Assembly (NCBI GenBank): GCA_001898145.1
Contig: MKSR01000020.1
Coordinates: 96,895-160,894, forward strand
Reading direction: 5' to 3'
DNA: 64,000 nucleotides
DNA from: Dyadobacter sp. 50-39
Lineage (GTDB): Bacteria; Bacteroidota; Bacteroidia; Cytophagales; Spirosomataceae
Part shown: one piece after another, positions 7,577 through 15,812 of the stretch
Layout of the letters: every line of letters begins with the position of its first letter
How positions within the stretch are numbered: position 1 is the stretch's first letter
The notes under the pieces: model-generated
Database searches by the model: none
Told to the model about the DNA's origin: nothing
The model's input: the letters and a program-made list of their open reading frames with translations, nothing else
Program-made: the position numbers and the translations under genes

Positions 7577-8738
7577 CCCCCTCCCCTCCCCAGCTCGCGA
7601 AGTACCGCCCGTCATCAATGGCCATCGCCTGCTCGGTAAGCATCAGCGGGCGGAATGTGTCGACCATAACGGCCAGCTCTTGGGTCTCTTTTTTGCCGAT
7701 GCTCCGTTCGTACGCGCCCGGGTGCGGGCCATGCGGGATACCGCCCGGGTGGAGCGTAATGTGCCCCTGCGCGATGTCGTTGCGGCTCATGAAGTCGCCA
7801 TCGACGTAGTAGAGGACTTCGTCGGAATCGATATTGCTGTGGTTATAGGGAGCCGGAATGGCCAGCGGGTGGTAGTCGTAAAGCCGGGGACAGAACGAGC
7901 ATACCACAAATGCATCGGTTTGAAACGTCTGGTGCACCGGTGGCGGCTGGTGTATGCGCCCGGTAATCGGTTCGAAATTATGGATTGAAAAAGCCCACGG
8001 ATAATTATAGCCGTCCCAGCCAACGACATCGAAAGGGTGCGTCTCGTAGGTGACCGGGTGAATGTGGCTCTGTTTCTTGATTTTAATAGTGAAATCACCG
8101 CGCTCGTCATGCGTTTCAAGGTCGCGCGGGAGAATATAATCCCGCTCACAGTAAGGCGAGTGCTCGGTAAGCTGCCCGAAATGATTGCGGTAACGTTTGG
8201 GCGTGTACACCGGCGAATGCGATTCAAGGTAAAGCAGCCGGTTATCGGGCCCGTCGAATTCGATCTGGTAAATGGTGCCCCTCGGGATCACTACATAATC
8301 GCCATAGGTAAATGGCACCTGCCCGAACGGCGTCCGCAGCCTGCCCGAGCCGCGGTGTACAAAAAGCAGCTCGTCGGCATCGGCATTCTTGTAAAAATAG
8401 GTCATCGCACCGCCGGCAGGAGCGGCCAGGCCCAGAACAAGGTCGCGGTTCACGAGCAGTGGCGTGCGGCTTTCCAGATAGTCCGCGGCGGGCGGTACAT
8501 CGAAACCGATCAGCTTCCGCATCGTCATATTGTTCGTCACGGCAATGCGCGGCGACACGTCATAGGGCTCGCCCAGCGATTTCACCTGCGTGGGCCGCCA
8601 GGTGTGATAGAGGAGGGAAGACATGCCTTCGAAGCCGATCGTTCCGAAGAGTTCCTCGTAGTAAAGCCCACCATCGGTTTTACGAAACTGGGTGTGCCGC
8701 TTGGGCGGGATGGTTCCTAGTTGCTGGTAAATCGGCAT
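7569..8738 (-). CDS. hmgA: Homogentisate 1,2-dioxygenase
   Basis: The 389-residue cupin-fold enzyme opens the ring of homogentisate to give maleylacetoacetate. The Fe ligands appear as His 300 (PAPYNHSN), Glu 307 (SDEVLYYV) and His 336 (GGIPHGPH). This is the shorter bacterial form (human about 445). It is the first gene of the leftward operon. The maleylacetoacetate isomerase that must act between HmgA and FahA is absent from the window, as is the tyrosine aminotransferase. Confidence 0.95.
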   Translation of the reverse strand: MPIYQQLGTIPPKRHTQFRKTDGGLYYEELFGTIGFEGMSSLLYHTWRPTQVKSLGEPYDVSPRIAVTNNMTMRKLIGFDVPPAADYLESRTPLLVNRDLVLGLAAPAGGAMTYFYKNADADELLFVHRGSGRLRTPFGQVPFTYGDYVVIPRGTIYQIEFDGPDNRLLYLESHSPVYTPKRYRNHFGQLTEHSPYCERDYILPRDLETHDERGDFTIKIKKQSHIHPVTYETHPFDVVGWDGYNYPWAFSIHNFEPITGRIHQPPPVHQTFQTDAFVVCSFCPRLYDYHPLAIPAPYNHSNIDSDEVLYYVDGDFMSRNDIAQGHITLHPGGIPHGPHPGAYERSIGKKETQELAVMVDTFRPLMLTEQAMAIDDGRYFASWGGEGEF

Positions 8739-8746
8739 GTGCTTCT

Positions 8747-8754
8747 CAAAGGTA
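8747..8754 (-). promoter_or_regulatory. Possible -7 element for hmgA operon (TACCTTTG)
   Basis: On the minus strand TACCTTTG fits TAnnTTTG. It would give a very short leader before the hmgA ATG (8738). No good -33 TTTG is at the right distance, so this is tentative. Confidence 0.3.
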
Positions 8755-8871
8755 AGTTAGCCAATAGTTGTCTATGCAATTATAAGAAAAGCAAATCAAT
8801 ATTTAAATAAATTTTTGTATTATTTTATAATGAAGAACAGGTACTGTTAATAAATTCTACTTGAAAATCGT

Positions 8872-8902
8872 ATTTGTTTGTAGAATATTTATAATAAATT
8901 TG
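8872..8902 (+). promoter_or_regulatory. Bacteroidota housekeeping promoter TTTG-N19-TAAATTTG
   Basis: TTTG (8872-8875), a 19-base spacer and TAAATTTG (8895-8902) give a full match to the Bacteroidota sigma-A consensus. It lies 127 bases ahead of the GH9 gene in a 291-base AT-rich gap and predicts a leader of about 120 bases. Confidence 0.7.
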
Positions 8903-9029
8903 AATGCATTTTCTGCCTGATTTTTTGCAATCGGCTGAAATTGACTTCCATCCTCACTGAACAAGGCATTTTGCCGCTTCTGCTACCATCTCCGGTACAG
9001 AACATCTATTCCATCAAACATTTTTAGCC

Positions 9030-11438
9030 ATGAGGAAACATTACCTCTACCTTCCCTTGCAGGGCATTTTTGCGTGTTTACTGGTGCTGGTTTGGTCGGC
9101 GCGGGGAGTTGCGCAGCCCAGTCCGTTCATTCATGTAGACCAGTTTGGTTACGCGCCGTCCGCCGAAAAAGTGGCCGTGCTCAGTAACCCCATCGCGGGT
9201 TATAATGCGGCATTGAGCTACACGCCGCCGGCTACCCTGGAAGTACGCAACAGCATTACCCATGCAGTGGCGTTCACCGGTCCGGTTACCGTTTGGAATA
9301 ACGGAAATACCCAGGCGAATTCCGGTGACCAGGGCTGGTGGTTCGACTTTTCAGCGCTGACCGCCACAGGCAGTTATTATGTCTTCGATCCGGCAGGTAA
9401 CCAGCGTTCGGCGGTTTTTGACATCACGGCCAATCCCTACGGCAACGTGATGCTGGCGGCGGTGAAAATGTTCTATTACAACCGTTGTAATATGGCGAAA
9501 GCCGCGCCCTATGCACAGGGCAAATGGACCGACGGAAACAATTTCATGAACGCATTGCAGGATCAGCAATGCCGGTATGTGTACGACCAGGGCAATGCGG
9601 CATTGGAAAAGGACCTGACAGGCGGTTGGTTCGATGCCGGCGATTACAATAAGTATGTTTCCTTCACGCACAGTCCTTTGCATGACCTCCTCTATGCCTA
9701 CCAGGAAAATCCGGCCGTTTTTACGGATAATTTCAATATTCCGGAAAGCAAAAATGGCATCCCGGACCTGCTCGACGAGGTGAAATGGGAACTGGACTGG
9801 CTCTTCAGGATGACGAATGCTGATGGCAGCACCCACAACAAAATGGGCAGCCGGAATTACAGCGAAAACATTTCGTCACCCCCGAGCGCAAATGTGGACG
9901 GTCGCTACTACGGACCGGTCTGTACCTCGGCGTCGGCGACCATCGCATCGGTGTTCGCGCACGCTTCCCTTGCATATGCGGGTGTACCCTCGCTCAGTGC
10001 GTACGCGGCACAGCTGGAAGCAAAGGCGGTGAGCTGTTTCAATTATGTACTCCCGTTTTTCAATTCAAATACCTTGCAAACCGACTGCGACGACGGCAGT
10101 ATTGTTTCCGGTGACGCCGATGTGGCAGCCGGACCGCAGCGTAATATGATGGTCACTGCCGCTATCTATCTTTTTGAGCGGACGGGGAACGCGGTTTACA
10201 ACCAGTTTGTGGTCAATAACTATGCGGGTACCGACGTGATGAGCTCGGGCTACTGGGGTGTGGATGCCACCGAATTGCAGGATGCATTGCTCCGCTATGC
10301 CAAACTCCCGGGGGCCAATCCGACCGTCGCTTCTGCCATTTTAAACTCGGCCGGCACAGCTGTGAATGGCAATTGGAACGACTTCTTCGGCTGGACCACC
10401 GCCGACCTTTACCGGGCCTTTATGCCAGACTGGTCGTATCACTGGGGCAGCAATATGCCCAAGGCCGACTACGCCAATGTGAACCGCTCGATGCTCAAAG
10501 CGGGACTGGGCAATGCGGTCAGCCTCGCGCGTAAAGCGGCAGAGCAGGTTCATTATTTTCACGGGGTCAATCCGCAGGGAATGGTGTATTTGTCAAACAT
10601 GTACGCATTCGGCGGCGATCGCTGCGCCAATGAAATTTACCATACCTGGTTCAACGATGGGACCATTTATGACAATGCGCTGACGTCGCCGAACGGCCCG
10701 GCGCCGGGGTACGTGGTTGGCGGTCCCAATGCAGACTATACGATCGGTAGCCAGTCGCCGCCGTTCGGTCAGCCGCGACAGAAAAGCTACCTCGATTTCA
10801 ATACGGGCTGGCCGACCAACAGCTGGGAAATCACAGAGCCGGCCATTTACTACCAGGCGGCCTACATCCGTTTGCTTGCGCATTCGACGCTGCCCATCGA
10901 GGATCCGCTGCCGGTGGAACTCGCGGATTTCTATTTGAAAGAGGATAATGGGCAGGCGCAGCTCCATTGGAAGACAGTTTCAGAGACGGATAACGATCGG
11001 TTTGAGATCGAGCGCTCTACCAATGGTACCGATTTTCGTATGATAGGAGAGTTGAAGGGGCAACATACAACCGCTGCGGCGCATTACTATACATTCACTG
11101 ATACAGAAGCGCCGGGTGTCACCAGTTACTACCGGCTGAAACAGGTTGATGTCGACGGGCAGTTTGAGTATTCCAAAATCATCGCCTTATACCGCAACGG
11201 GGACGCCGCGTTCCGTGTCGGGCCCAATCCGTTAAGTGAATACCTGGAAATTAAAATGCCTCCCAATACGGGTATAGCCACGGTTAAAGTCGTCAACATG
11301 GCCGGCATGGAAGTGCTGCGGCACGAGATGGACGGGAGTGGAAGGGTGCCGATGCAGAACGTGGCCAGCGGACTTTACCTGCTGCGGGTAGAGCGTGGAG
11401 CTGAAAGCCTGTTTACGCAAAGGATTTTCAAGAATTGA
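9030..11438 (+). CDS. Secreted GH9 endoglucanase with T9SS sorting domain
   Basis: The 802-residue protein starts with a Sec signal (residues 1-28). Residues 30-135 form the Ig-like CelD N-terminal domain (FIHVDQFGY start). The GH9 (alpha/alpha)6 barrel follows, with the catalytic-base Asp pair in GGWFDAGDYNKYV (D202, D205), the motif YFHGVNPQGMVYLSN, and the proton-donor Glu in NSWEITEPAIYY (E603). Residues about 630-725 form a beta module that recurs in the CotH-like protein at 56406. The last 75 residues are a type A T9SS sorting domain (RVGPNPLSEYLEI...GLYLLRVE). It likely cleaves beta-1,4-glucans outside the cell. Single-gene unit with its own promoter and terminator. Confidence 0.95.
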   Translation: MRKHYLYLPLQGIFACLLVLVWSARGVAQPSPFIHVDQFGYAPSAEKVAVLSNPIAGYNAALSYTPPATLEVRNSITHAVAFTGPVTVWNNGNTQANSGDQGWWFDFSALTATGSYYVFDPAGNQRSAVFDITANPYGNVMLAAVKMFYYNRCNMAKAAPYAQGKWTDGNNFMNALQDQQCRYVYDQGNAALEKDLTGGWFDAGDYNKYVSFTHSPLHDLLYAYQENPAVFTDNFNIPESKNGIPDLLDEVKWELDWLFRMTNADGSTHNKMGSRNYSENISSPPSANVDGRYYGPVCTSASATIASVFAHASLAYAGVPSLSAYAAQLEAKAVSCFNYVLPFFNSNTLQTDCDDGSIVSGDADVAAGPQRNMMVTAAIYLFERTGNAVYNQFVVNNYAGTDVMSSGYWGVDATELQDALLRYAKLPGANPTVASAILNSAGTAVNGNWNDFFGWTTADLYRAFMPDWSYHWGSNMPKADYANVNRSMLKAGLGNAVSLARKAAEQVHYFHGVNPQGMVYLSNMYAFGGDRCANEIYHTWFNDGTIYDNALTSPNGPAPGYVVGGPNADYTIGSQSPPFGQPRQKSYLDFNTGWPTNSWEITEPAIYYQAAYIRLLAHSTLPIEDPLPVELADFYLKEDNGQAQLHWKTVSETDNDRFEIERSTNGTDFRMIGELKGQHTTAAAHYYTFTDTEAPGVTSYYRLKQVDVDGQFEYSKIIALYRNGDAAFRVGPNPLSEYLEIKMPPNTGIATVKVVNMAGMEVLRHEMDGSGRVPMQNVASGLYLLRVERGAESLFTQRIFKN

Positions 11439-11442
11439 TAGC

Positions 11443-11483
11443 TAACGGGCAGCTACAAACGAAAGCGTGGCTGCCCGTTATTT
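11443..11483. terminator. Intrinsic terminator between convergent genes
   Basis: The arms TAACGGGCAGC and GCTGCCCGTTA are separated by a 16-base loop and followed by TTT. It follows the GH9 gene and sits at the end of the convergent haem-binding gene. Confidence 0.75.
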
Positions 11484-11489
11484 CCAGGC

Positions 11490-12002
11490 TTATTGTTGGC
11501 CGGGCGCCGGATTTCTTTTCGGCATCACCAGGCTGTCGGCAGGGTACTGCGCTTTGAGCGTATCCATTTGCGCCTTGGCCCATTGGATGAGACGTTCCCG
11601 CTGGGCGGTAGTCAGCCGGGCTTCCGGATGCATCCCCAGTGCCGTGTACGATTTAAGCGGCATGGCGTCGTCCTCAACCATTTCCACGGTTTCTTCCAGT
11701 TTATGGTTCTGCCGCGCGATCGACAGCCCCGTGAAGGTAGAAAAGTTCAGGTGCCGCTTGCCATCCTCTACATGTTCGTTCATCCACCATGCCACAGGCT
11801 GAATGTTGTAGTACCATGGATAAACGGTTTTGTTGCTGTGACAATCGTTACAGGCCACTTCGAGGATATTCTTCACATCGGCCGGGACGTCGTATTTCGT
11901 CGCGATGTTCATCGATTGATCGTCGGAAAGGTTTTGTTCGGGGCGGATGAACTGCATCACAATAAAAACCGCCAGAAGGGCTAGCAGAATCTTTTTGAAC
12001 AT
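11490..12002 (-). CDS. Haem-binding-domain membrane-anchored protein
   Basis: 170 residues with an uncleaved or cleaved hydrophobic N terminus (about 3-19). It carries CNDCHS near residue 50, a c-type CxxCH haem site, followed by YPWYYNIQPVAWWMNEHV, which marks the Haem_bd (PF14376-like) family of Bacteroidota. The protein is probably periplasmic and may transfer electrons; its partner is unknown. It stands alone and is followed upstream by the AraC remnant. Confidence 0.88.
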   Translation of the reverse strand: MFKKILLALLAVFIVMQFIRPEQNLSDDQSMNIATKYDVPADVKNILEVACNDCHSNKTVYPWYYNIQPVAWWMNEHVEDGKRHLNFSTFTGLSIARQNHKLEETVEMVEDDAMPLKSYTALGMHPEARLTTAQRERLIQWAKAQMDTLKAQYPADSLVMPKRNPAPGQQ

Positions 12003-12059
12003 GTCTGATGGTGATTAGATTAGGTCTTGCTGTGCATATAATTCCGGGAGCATCACTTT

Positions 12060-12208
12060 TTACTGCCGTTCTATGCCGTTATTTTTTCGGTAATGCGCCG
12101 GCGATAGGCCCATTTGTTGTTTGAACAGCCTCGAAAAATAGAACGGATCATCGATTCCGATCGCAGAAGCCACTTCGTTGATCCGCCATGTCCTGAAATG
12201 CAGCAGCG
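12060..12208 (-). pseudogene. C-terminal remnant of an AraC-family regulator
   Basis: On the minus strand the last roughly 50 codons read LLHFRTWRINEVASAIG, then DPFYFSRLFKQQMGLSPAHYR, which is unmistakably the second HTH of an AraC protein with a natural stop. Upstream of RITLLHF the similarity ends abruptly near 12208, where the opposite strand begins to encode a transporter tail. The rest of the regulator is missing. Confidence 0.8.
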
Positions 12209-12211
12209 TAA

Positions 12212-12430
12212 TGCGGCAATGCGATGGCGGTAGCCACACTCGCATTGTGGATCGCGAACTTCTGCACAACAGCCCTGTTCCCGGTGATGAACCAGTATTT
12301 CGGCGTGCCGGTCACCTTTTTGACCCATGCGGCGATATGCCTGGTTTACTACTTCTTTATCCGGACCAGCGTACCCGAAACCAAAGGCAAATCTTTGGAA
12401 GAAATTGAAAAACTGTTACAAAAGAGCTGA
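12212..12430 (+). pseudogene. C-terminal remnant of an MFS sugar porter
   Basis: The frame reads AMAVATLALWIANF, transmembrane stretches, then SVPETKGKSLEEIEKLL, the classic end of sugar-porter (SP) family transporters (last two helices and PETKG motif). An in-frame stop lies just upstream (12209-12211), so no full transporter is encoded. It ends 11 bases before the downstream isomerase-like gene, suggesting the two once formed an operon. Confidence 0.8.
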
Positions 12431-12441
12431 TCGTCCATAGC

Positions 12442-13254
12442 ATGACCATTCAATTTTACGCGCCGGAATGGGGTAATACCCTTCCGTTCGATACGTTTTG
12501 CAAAAATGTGAAAGCCGTCGGCTACGATGGTGTCGAAATGGCGCTGCCTTTCGAACCGGCTGAGAAACAAACGGTTTTGGATACGCTGGCGGCCAATGAT
12601 CTCCGGCTGATCGGCCAGTACTGGCAGTCGTTTGAGAAAAATATCGATGAGCACGCTGCCAACTACGAAAAATACCTGCGGAACCTGATTGAGGCAAAGC
12701 CGGTACTGATCAATTGTCAGACCGGCAAGGACTATTTCACTACCGCACAGAACCAAAGACTTTTTACGCTTGCGGCCAGACTTTCCGCAGATTCCGGCAT
12801 TCGCATTATCCATGAAACGCACCGGGGGAAAAGCCTCTTCGCCGCGCATATTACCAGGGGCTACCTCGAAGCCGACCCGGCGCTTCGCATTGCGCTTGAC
12901 ATTTCACACTGGTGCAGCGTTCACGAGTCGCTTCTGGCCGACCTTCCCGACGAGGTAAGCCTCGCCATTTCCCGTACCGATCACATCCATAGCCGCGTAG
13001 GCCATCCGGAAGGCCCGCAGGTGAACGACCCGCGCGCTCCCGAATGGGAAGAAGTACTCCATGCGCACCTGGGCTGGTGGGATCGGATTGCAGCCCTGCA
13101 CGCCCAAAACGGGTCGACGCTCACCATCACTACCGAATTCGGGCCCGCACCTTATATGCCCGCTATGCCATACACCCAGATGCCGCTCGTGAATCAATGG
13201 GATGTAAATGTGCATATGATGAACCTGCTCAGGGAACGTTACCGGCGGATGTAG
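12442..13254 (+). CDS. Sugar phosphate isomerase/epimerase-like TIM-barrel protein
   Basis: 270 residues resembling the AP-endonuclease-2/xylose-isomerase-like TIM barrel. Visible signatures are GYDGVEMALPF (strand 1), IIHETHRG (metal Glu and His), LRIALDISHW (metal Asp and His), DHIHSRVGHPEGPQV (His pair) and ITTEFGPAPYMP (last Glu). These metal ligands suggest an active divalent-metal isomerase or epimerase. Substrate unknown. Its natural operon partner upstream is only a fragment and I see no promoter in the scar, so its expression is uncertain. Confidence 0.85.
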   Translation: MTIQFYAPEWGNTLPFDTFCKNVKAVGYDGVEMALPFEPAEKQTVLDTLAANDLRLIGQYWQSFEKNIDEHAANYEKYLRNLIEAKPVLINCQTGKDYFTTAQNQRLFTLAARLSADSGIRIIHETHRGKSLFAAHITRGYLEADPALRIALDISHWCSVHESLLADLPDEVSLAISRTDHIHSRVGHPEGPQVNDPRAPEWEEVLHAHLGWWDRIAALHAQNGSTLTITTEFGPAPYMPAMPYTQMPLVNQWDVNVHMMNLLRERYRRM

Positions 13255-13314
13255 AAGGTTTACCTAAATATTTTTTAAGATTTTCATTAAAATAATTTTT
13301 ACCGTTAAATAAAA

Positions 13315-13341
13315 TCATTGTCACTAAAATACTGACAATGA
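13315..13341. promoter_or_regulatory. 9-bp dyad TCATTGTCA...TGACAATGA
   Basis: A perfect inverted repeat with a 9-base centre in the AT-rich gap after the isomerase gene. It lacks a clear T-tract on the plus side. It could be an operator for the downstream receiver gene or a weak terminator. Confidence 0.4.
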
Positions 13342-13424
13342 GTTGGTTTTTACTACACTCCCGTGAATAGGTGATACCTTTGGGAATTCCGTAAGTCTTT
13401 CGGTTGTTTGCAGTTACCTTGGAT

Positions 13425-13458
13425 TTTGTCCGCGGTAATGAGTTAATCCCTAAATTTG
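13425..13458 (+). promoter_or_regulatory. Candidate promoter TTTG-N22-TAAATTTG
   Basis: TAAATTTG at 13451-13458 is a perfect -7 match; TTTG at 13425-13428 gives a slightly long 22-base spacer. It lies 33 bases before the receiver gene start. A second -7-like TACCTTTG occurs at 13375-13382. Confidence 0.5.
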
Positions 13459-13491
13459 CTTTGCAATAACCCTCCGATCGAACCAATCACT

Positions 13492-13845
13492 ATGAGCATC
13501 CTGTATGTTGACCATGAAATTAATAATCTGAATTCCTTTAAGGCGACGTTTCGGAGAGATGCCCAGATTTACCTGGCCAAATCAACGGAAGAAGGGTTGA
13601 AAATTCTCGACGAGCACAAAATCGACGTCATTTTCGCTGACCATCAGATGCCCGACATGACTGGGCTGGAATTTCTCAAACTGGCTTCCGACCAATATCC
13701 TTCGAGCATGCGTGTGCTGCTGACAGGTAACGCGTACACGGAAGAATTTCGCTGGGCAGCGGGCAAAGGATATTTTCACAGCTATGTCAACAAGCCCTGG
13801 GATGAACAGCAATTACGTACGTTGATGATCTCACGCTTACATTAA
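13492..13845 (+). CDS. Stand-alone response-regulator receiver domain
   Basis: 117 residues making one CheY-like domain with no output domain. The phosphoacceptor is Asp 50 (VIFADHQMPDMTG), with Thr 78 (VLLTGN) and Lys 101 (YVNKPWDEQQL). The acidic pocket reads VDHE instead of the usual VDDE, so one Mg-binding acidic residue is His 8. The NKPWDEQQL ending resembles receivers that belong to RpfG/HD-GYP-type regulators. No kinase is adjacent. ATG at 13492 is preferred over the TTG at 13456, which would add residues unlike the family and lie too close to the promoter. Confidence 0.88.
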   Translation: MSILYVDHEINNLNSFKATFRRDAQIYLAKSTEEGLKILDEHKIDVIFADHQMPDMTGLEFLKLASDQYPSSMRVLLTGNAYTEEFRWAAGKGYFHSYVNKPWDEQQLRTLMISRLH

Positions 13846-13895
13846 AATAGGATTATCCGGCGGCGGTAGTCGGATAACCACGTCCCGTCACATTG

Positions 13896-13940
13896 AATAG
13901 CGCCCGAAAGCCATACGGCTTCCGGGCGCTATTGTTTTTG
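13896..13940 (+). terminator. Intrinsic terminator
   Basis: A 17-base stem (AATAGCGCCCGAAAGCC with one G/A difference in its partner), ATAC loop, then GTTTTTG. It closes the receiver-gene transcript and insulates the tldD cluster. Confidence 0.85.
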
Positions 13941-14058
13941 ACCATTTCCAGTTACAAAAAAATTGCCACACGAATATTTGTTGAGGATATATTGATTACA
14001 TTGGAGATTCAATATCCGACTATCCTTCATCCATTGCCGAAAGGCAAAACCTTAACCA

Positions 14059-15702
14059 ATGAAAAGAAGACACTTCATGCAAATGTCGGGCCTTGGATTG
14101 GGCGCTGTGATGCTTCCCCAGGTCCCGATTATGGGTAACCCCGTGGCCGAAGGGCAGCTGCTCGATCCGTGGTTCGATGCCGCAACCAAGAAAAAGCTAG
14201 CCGAAACCGCATTGAATGCAGCCCGTGACAAGGGAGCCACTTATACCGACGTCCGGATCGGCCGCTATTTGCAGCAATACCTTTTTACCCGTGAAAGGCA
14301 GGTTCAGAACATCATCAATGCCGAATCTTACGGTATCGGCATCCGGGTGATCGCCAACGGTACCTGGGGCTTTTCGGCCACCAGTGACGTCACGCCCGAC
14401 GGTATCGCCAAATGTGCCGCGACCGCTGTTGCGATTGCCAAAGCAAACTCGAAATTCCAGAAAGAGCCCGTGGTACTTGCGGAGCAAAAAGGTGTGGGCG
14501 ATAAGACCTGGAAAACACCGCTTACCAAAAATGCCTTCGAAATCCCGGTGAGGGAGAAGATCGATCTGCTGATGAAAGTCAACGGGGCAGCTATGGACAA
14601 TGGCGCCAACTTTGTGACTTCGAACCTGTTTTTTGTCAATGAGCAAAAGTACTTCGCGTCGACAGACGGTTCTTTCATCGATCAGGATGTGCACAGGATC
14701 TGGCCTACATTCACTGTTACCGTGACCGATAAAGCTTCCGGCAAGTTCAAAACCCGCGATGCGATCAGCTCGCCGATGGGCATGGGCTACGAGTACCTCG
14801 ACGGCCTCGCCACCGAAAAAATCGCGGGCCCTAACGGCATGGTGGGTTACCGCAACTCGTATGATATGGTCGAGGATGCGATCATGGCCGCGAAGCAGGC
14901 GAGGGAGAAAGTGACTGCCAAGTCGGTAGAGCCGGGTAAGTATGACCTTGTTTTGGATCCTAACCATTTGGGCCTCACCATTCATGAGTCGGTGGGGCAC
15001 CCGACGGAGCTCGACCGCGTGCTGGGATATGAAGCCAATTATGCGGGCACCAGTTTCGCGACATTGGATAAATGGAAAACCAAAAACTTCAACTACGGCA
15101 GCAAGCTTGTCAACATTGTTGCCGATAAAACCCAGCCGCATACACTGGGTGCCGTGGGGTATGACGACGAGGGAGTTCCCTGCAAGGAATGGGACATTAT
15201 TAAGGACGGGATCCTGGTCAACTACCAGGCGATCCGCGACCAGGTACAGATACTGGGAGAAAAAGAGTCCCACGGGTGCTGCTATGCCGACGATTGGAGC
15301 TCGGTGCAGTTTCAGCGAATGCCGAACATCAGCCTTAAACCCGGCACTGAAAAGCGCAGCGTGCTTGACATGATTAAAGGGGTTGAAAAGGGTATTTATA
15401 TTGTTGGCAGAGGGTCGTACTCGATTGATCAGCAGCGCTATAACTTTCAGTTTGGTGGTCAGGTCTTTTATGAGATCAAAAACGGTGAAATCGCCGGTAT
15501 GCTCGAAGACGTGGCGTACCAGTCGAACACCCAGGAATTCTGGAACTCGTGCGTGCAGCTTTGCGACAAAGACGATTACCGCACATTCGGATCGTTTTTC
15601 GACGGCAAAGGTCAGCCCGCGCAGATCAGCGCCGTTTCCCACGGGAGCTCGACGACGAGGTTTAATGGGGTGAATGTTATTAATACCGGAAGGAAGATCT
15701 AA
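14059..15702 (+). CDS. tldD: TldD-family metallopeptidase, copy 1, with Tat-like signal
   Basis: 547 residues. The N terminus MKRRHFMQMSGLGLGAVMLP has a twin-arginine pattern (RRxFM plus hydrophobic stretch), predicting folded export. The metal site HESVGH begins at residue 309, followed by PTELDR; Cys residues in EFWNSCVQLC near the C terminus may give the third ligand seen in TldD. E. coli TldD with PmbA/TldE degrades unfolded peptides, matures microcin B17 and removes CcdA. Here it leads a cluster that repeats the tldD-pmbA unit. The N-terminal leader makes it longer than E. coli TldD (481). Confidence 0.93.
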   Translation: MKRRHFMQMSGLGLGAVMLPQVPIMGNPVAEGQLLDPWFDAATKKKLAETALNAARDKGATYTDVRIGRYLQQYLFTRERQVQNIINAESYGIGIRVIANGTWGFSATSDVTPDGIAKCAATAVAIAKANSKFQKEPVVLAEQKGVGDKTWKTPLTKNAFEIPVREKIDLLMKVNGAAMDNGANFVTSNLFFVNEQKYFASTDGSFIDQDVHRIWPTFTVTVTDKASGKFKTRDAISSPMGMGYEYLDGLATEKIAGPNGMVGYRNSYDMVEDAIMAAKQAREKVTAKSVEPGKYDLVLDPNHLGLTIHESVGHPTELDRVLGYEANYAGTSFATLDKWKTKNFNYGSKLVNIVADKTQPHTLGAVGYDDEGVPCKEWDIIKDGILVNYQAIRDQVQILGEKESHGCCYADDWSSVQFQRMPNISLKPGTEKRSVLDMIKGVEKGIYIVGRGSYSIDQQRYNFQFGGQVFYEIKNGEIAGMLEDVAYQSNTQEFWNSCVQLCDKDDYRTFGSFFDGKGQPAQISAVSHGSSTTRFNGVNVINTGRKI

Positions 15703-15777
15703 TGATTGAATGAGTCAATGAGTGAGTATTTTTTAACTAATCTATTCACTCATTCACTCATTCTCTCATTCAAAATT
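15701..15777. repeat. Inverted pair of octanucleotide arrays between tldD1 and pmbA1
   Basis: A left arm of GAATGAGT-type units (15701-15728) and a right arm of CATTCACT-type units (15744-15777) surround about 15 AT-rich bases. They can form a hairpin of roughly 20 bp. The array starts within the tldD stop codon and ends 35 bases before the pmbA start. Confidence 0.9.
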
Positions 15778-15812
15778 AGATTTCATCACGAACACAAAAC
15801 TGCATCAAGCAA

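Noticed and set aside
9030-11438. Polysaccharide utilisation locus around the GH9 gene
   Set aside because: No SusC/SusD or other glycosidase is adjacent; the SusCD pair at 36-41 kb is linked to amidohydrolases instead.
14197-15642. 481-residue minus-strand ORF inside tldD1
   Set aside because: Antisense shadow; a similar shadow exists in tldD2 only because the two genes are homologous.
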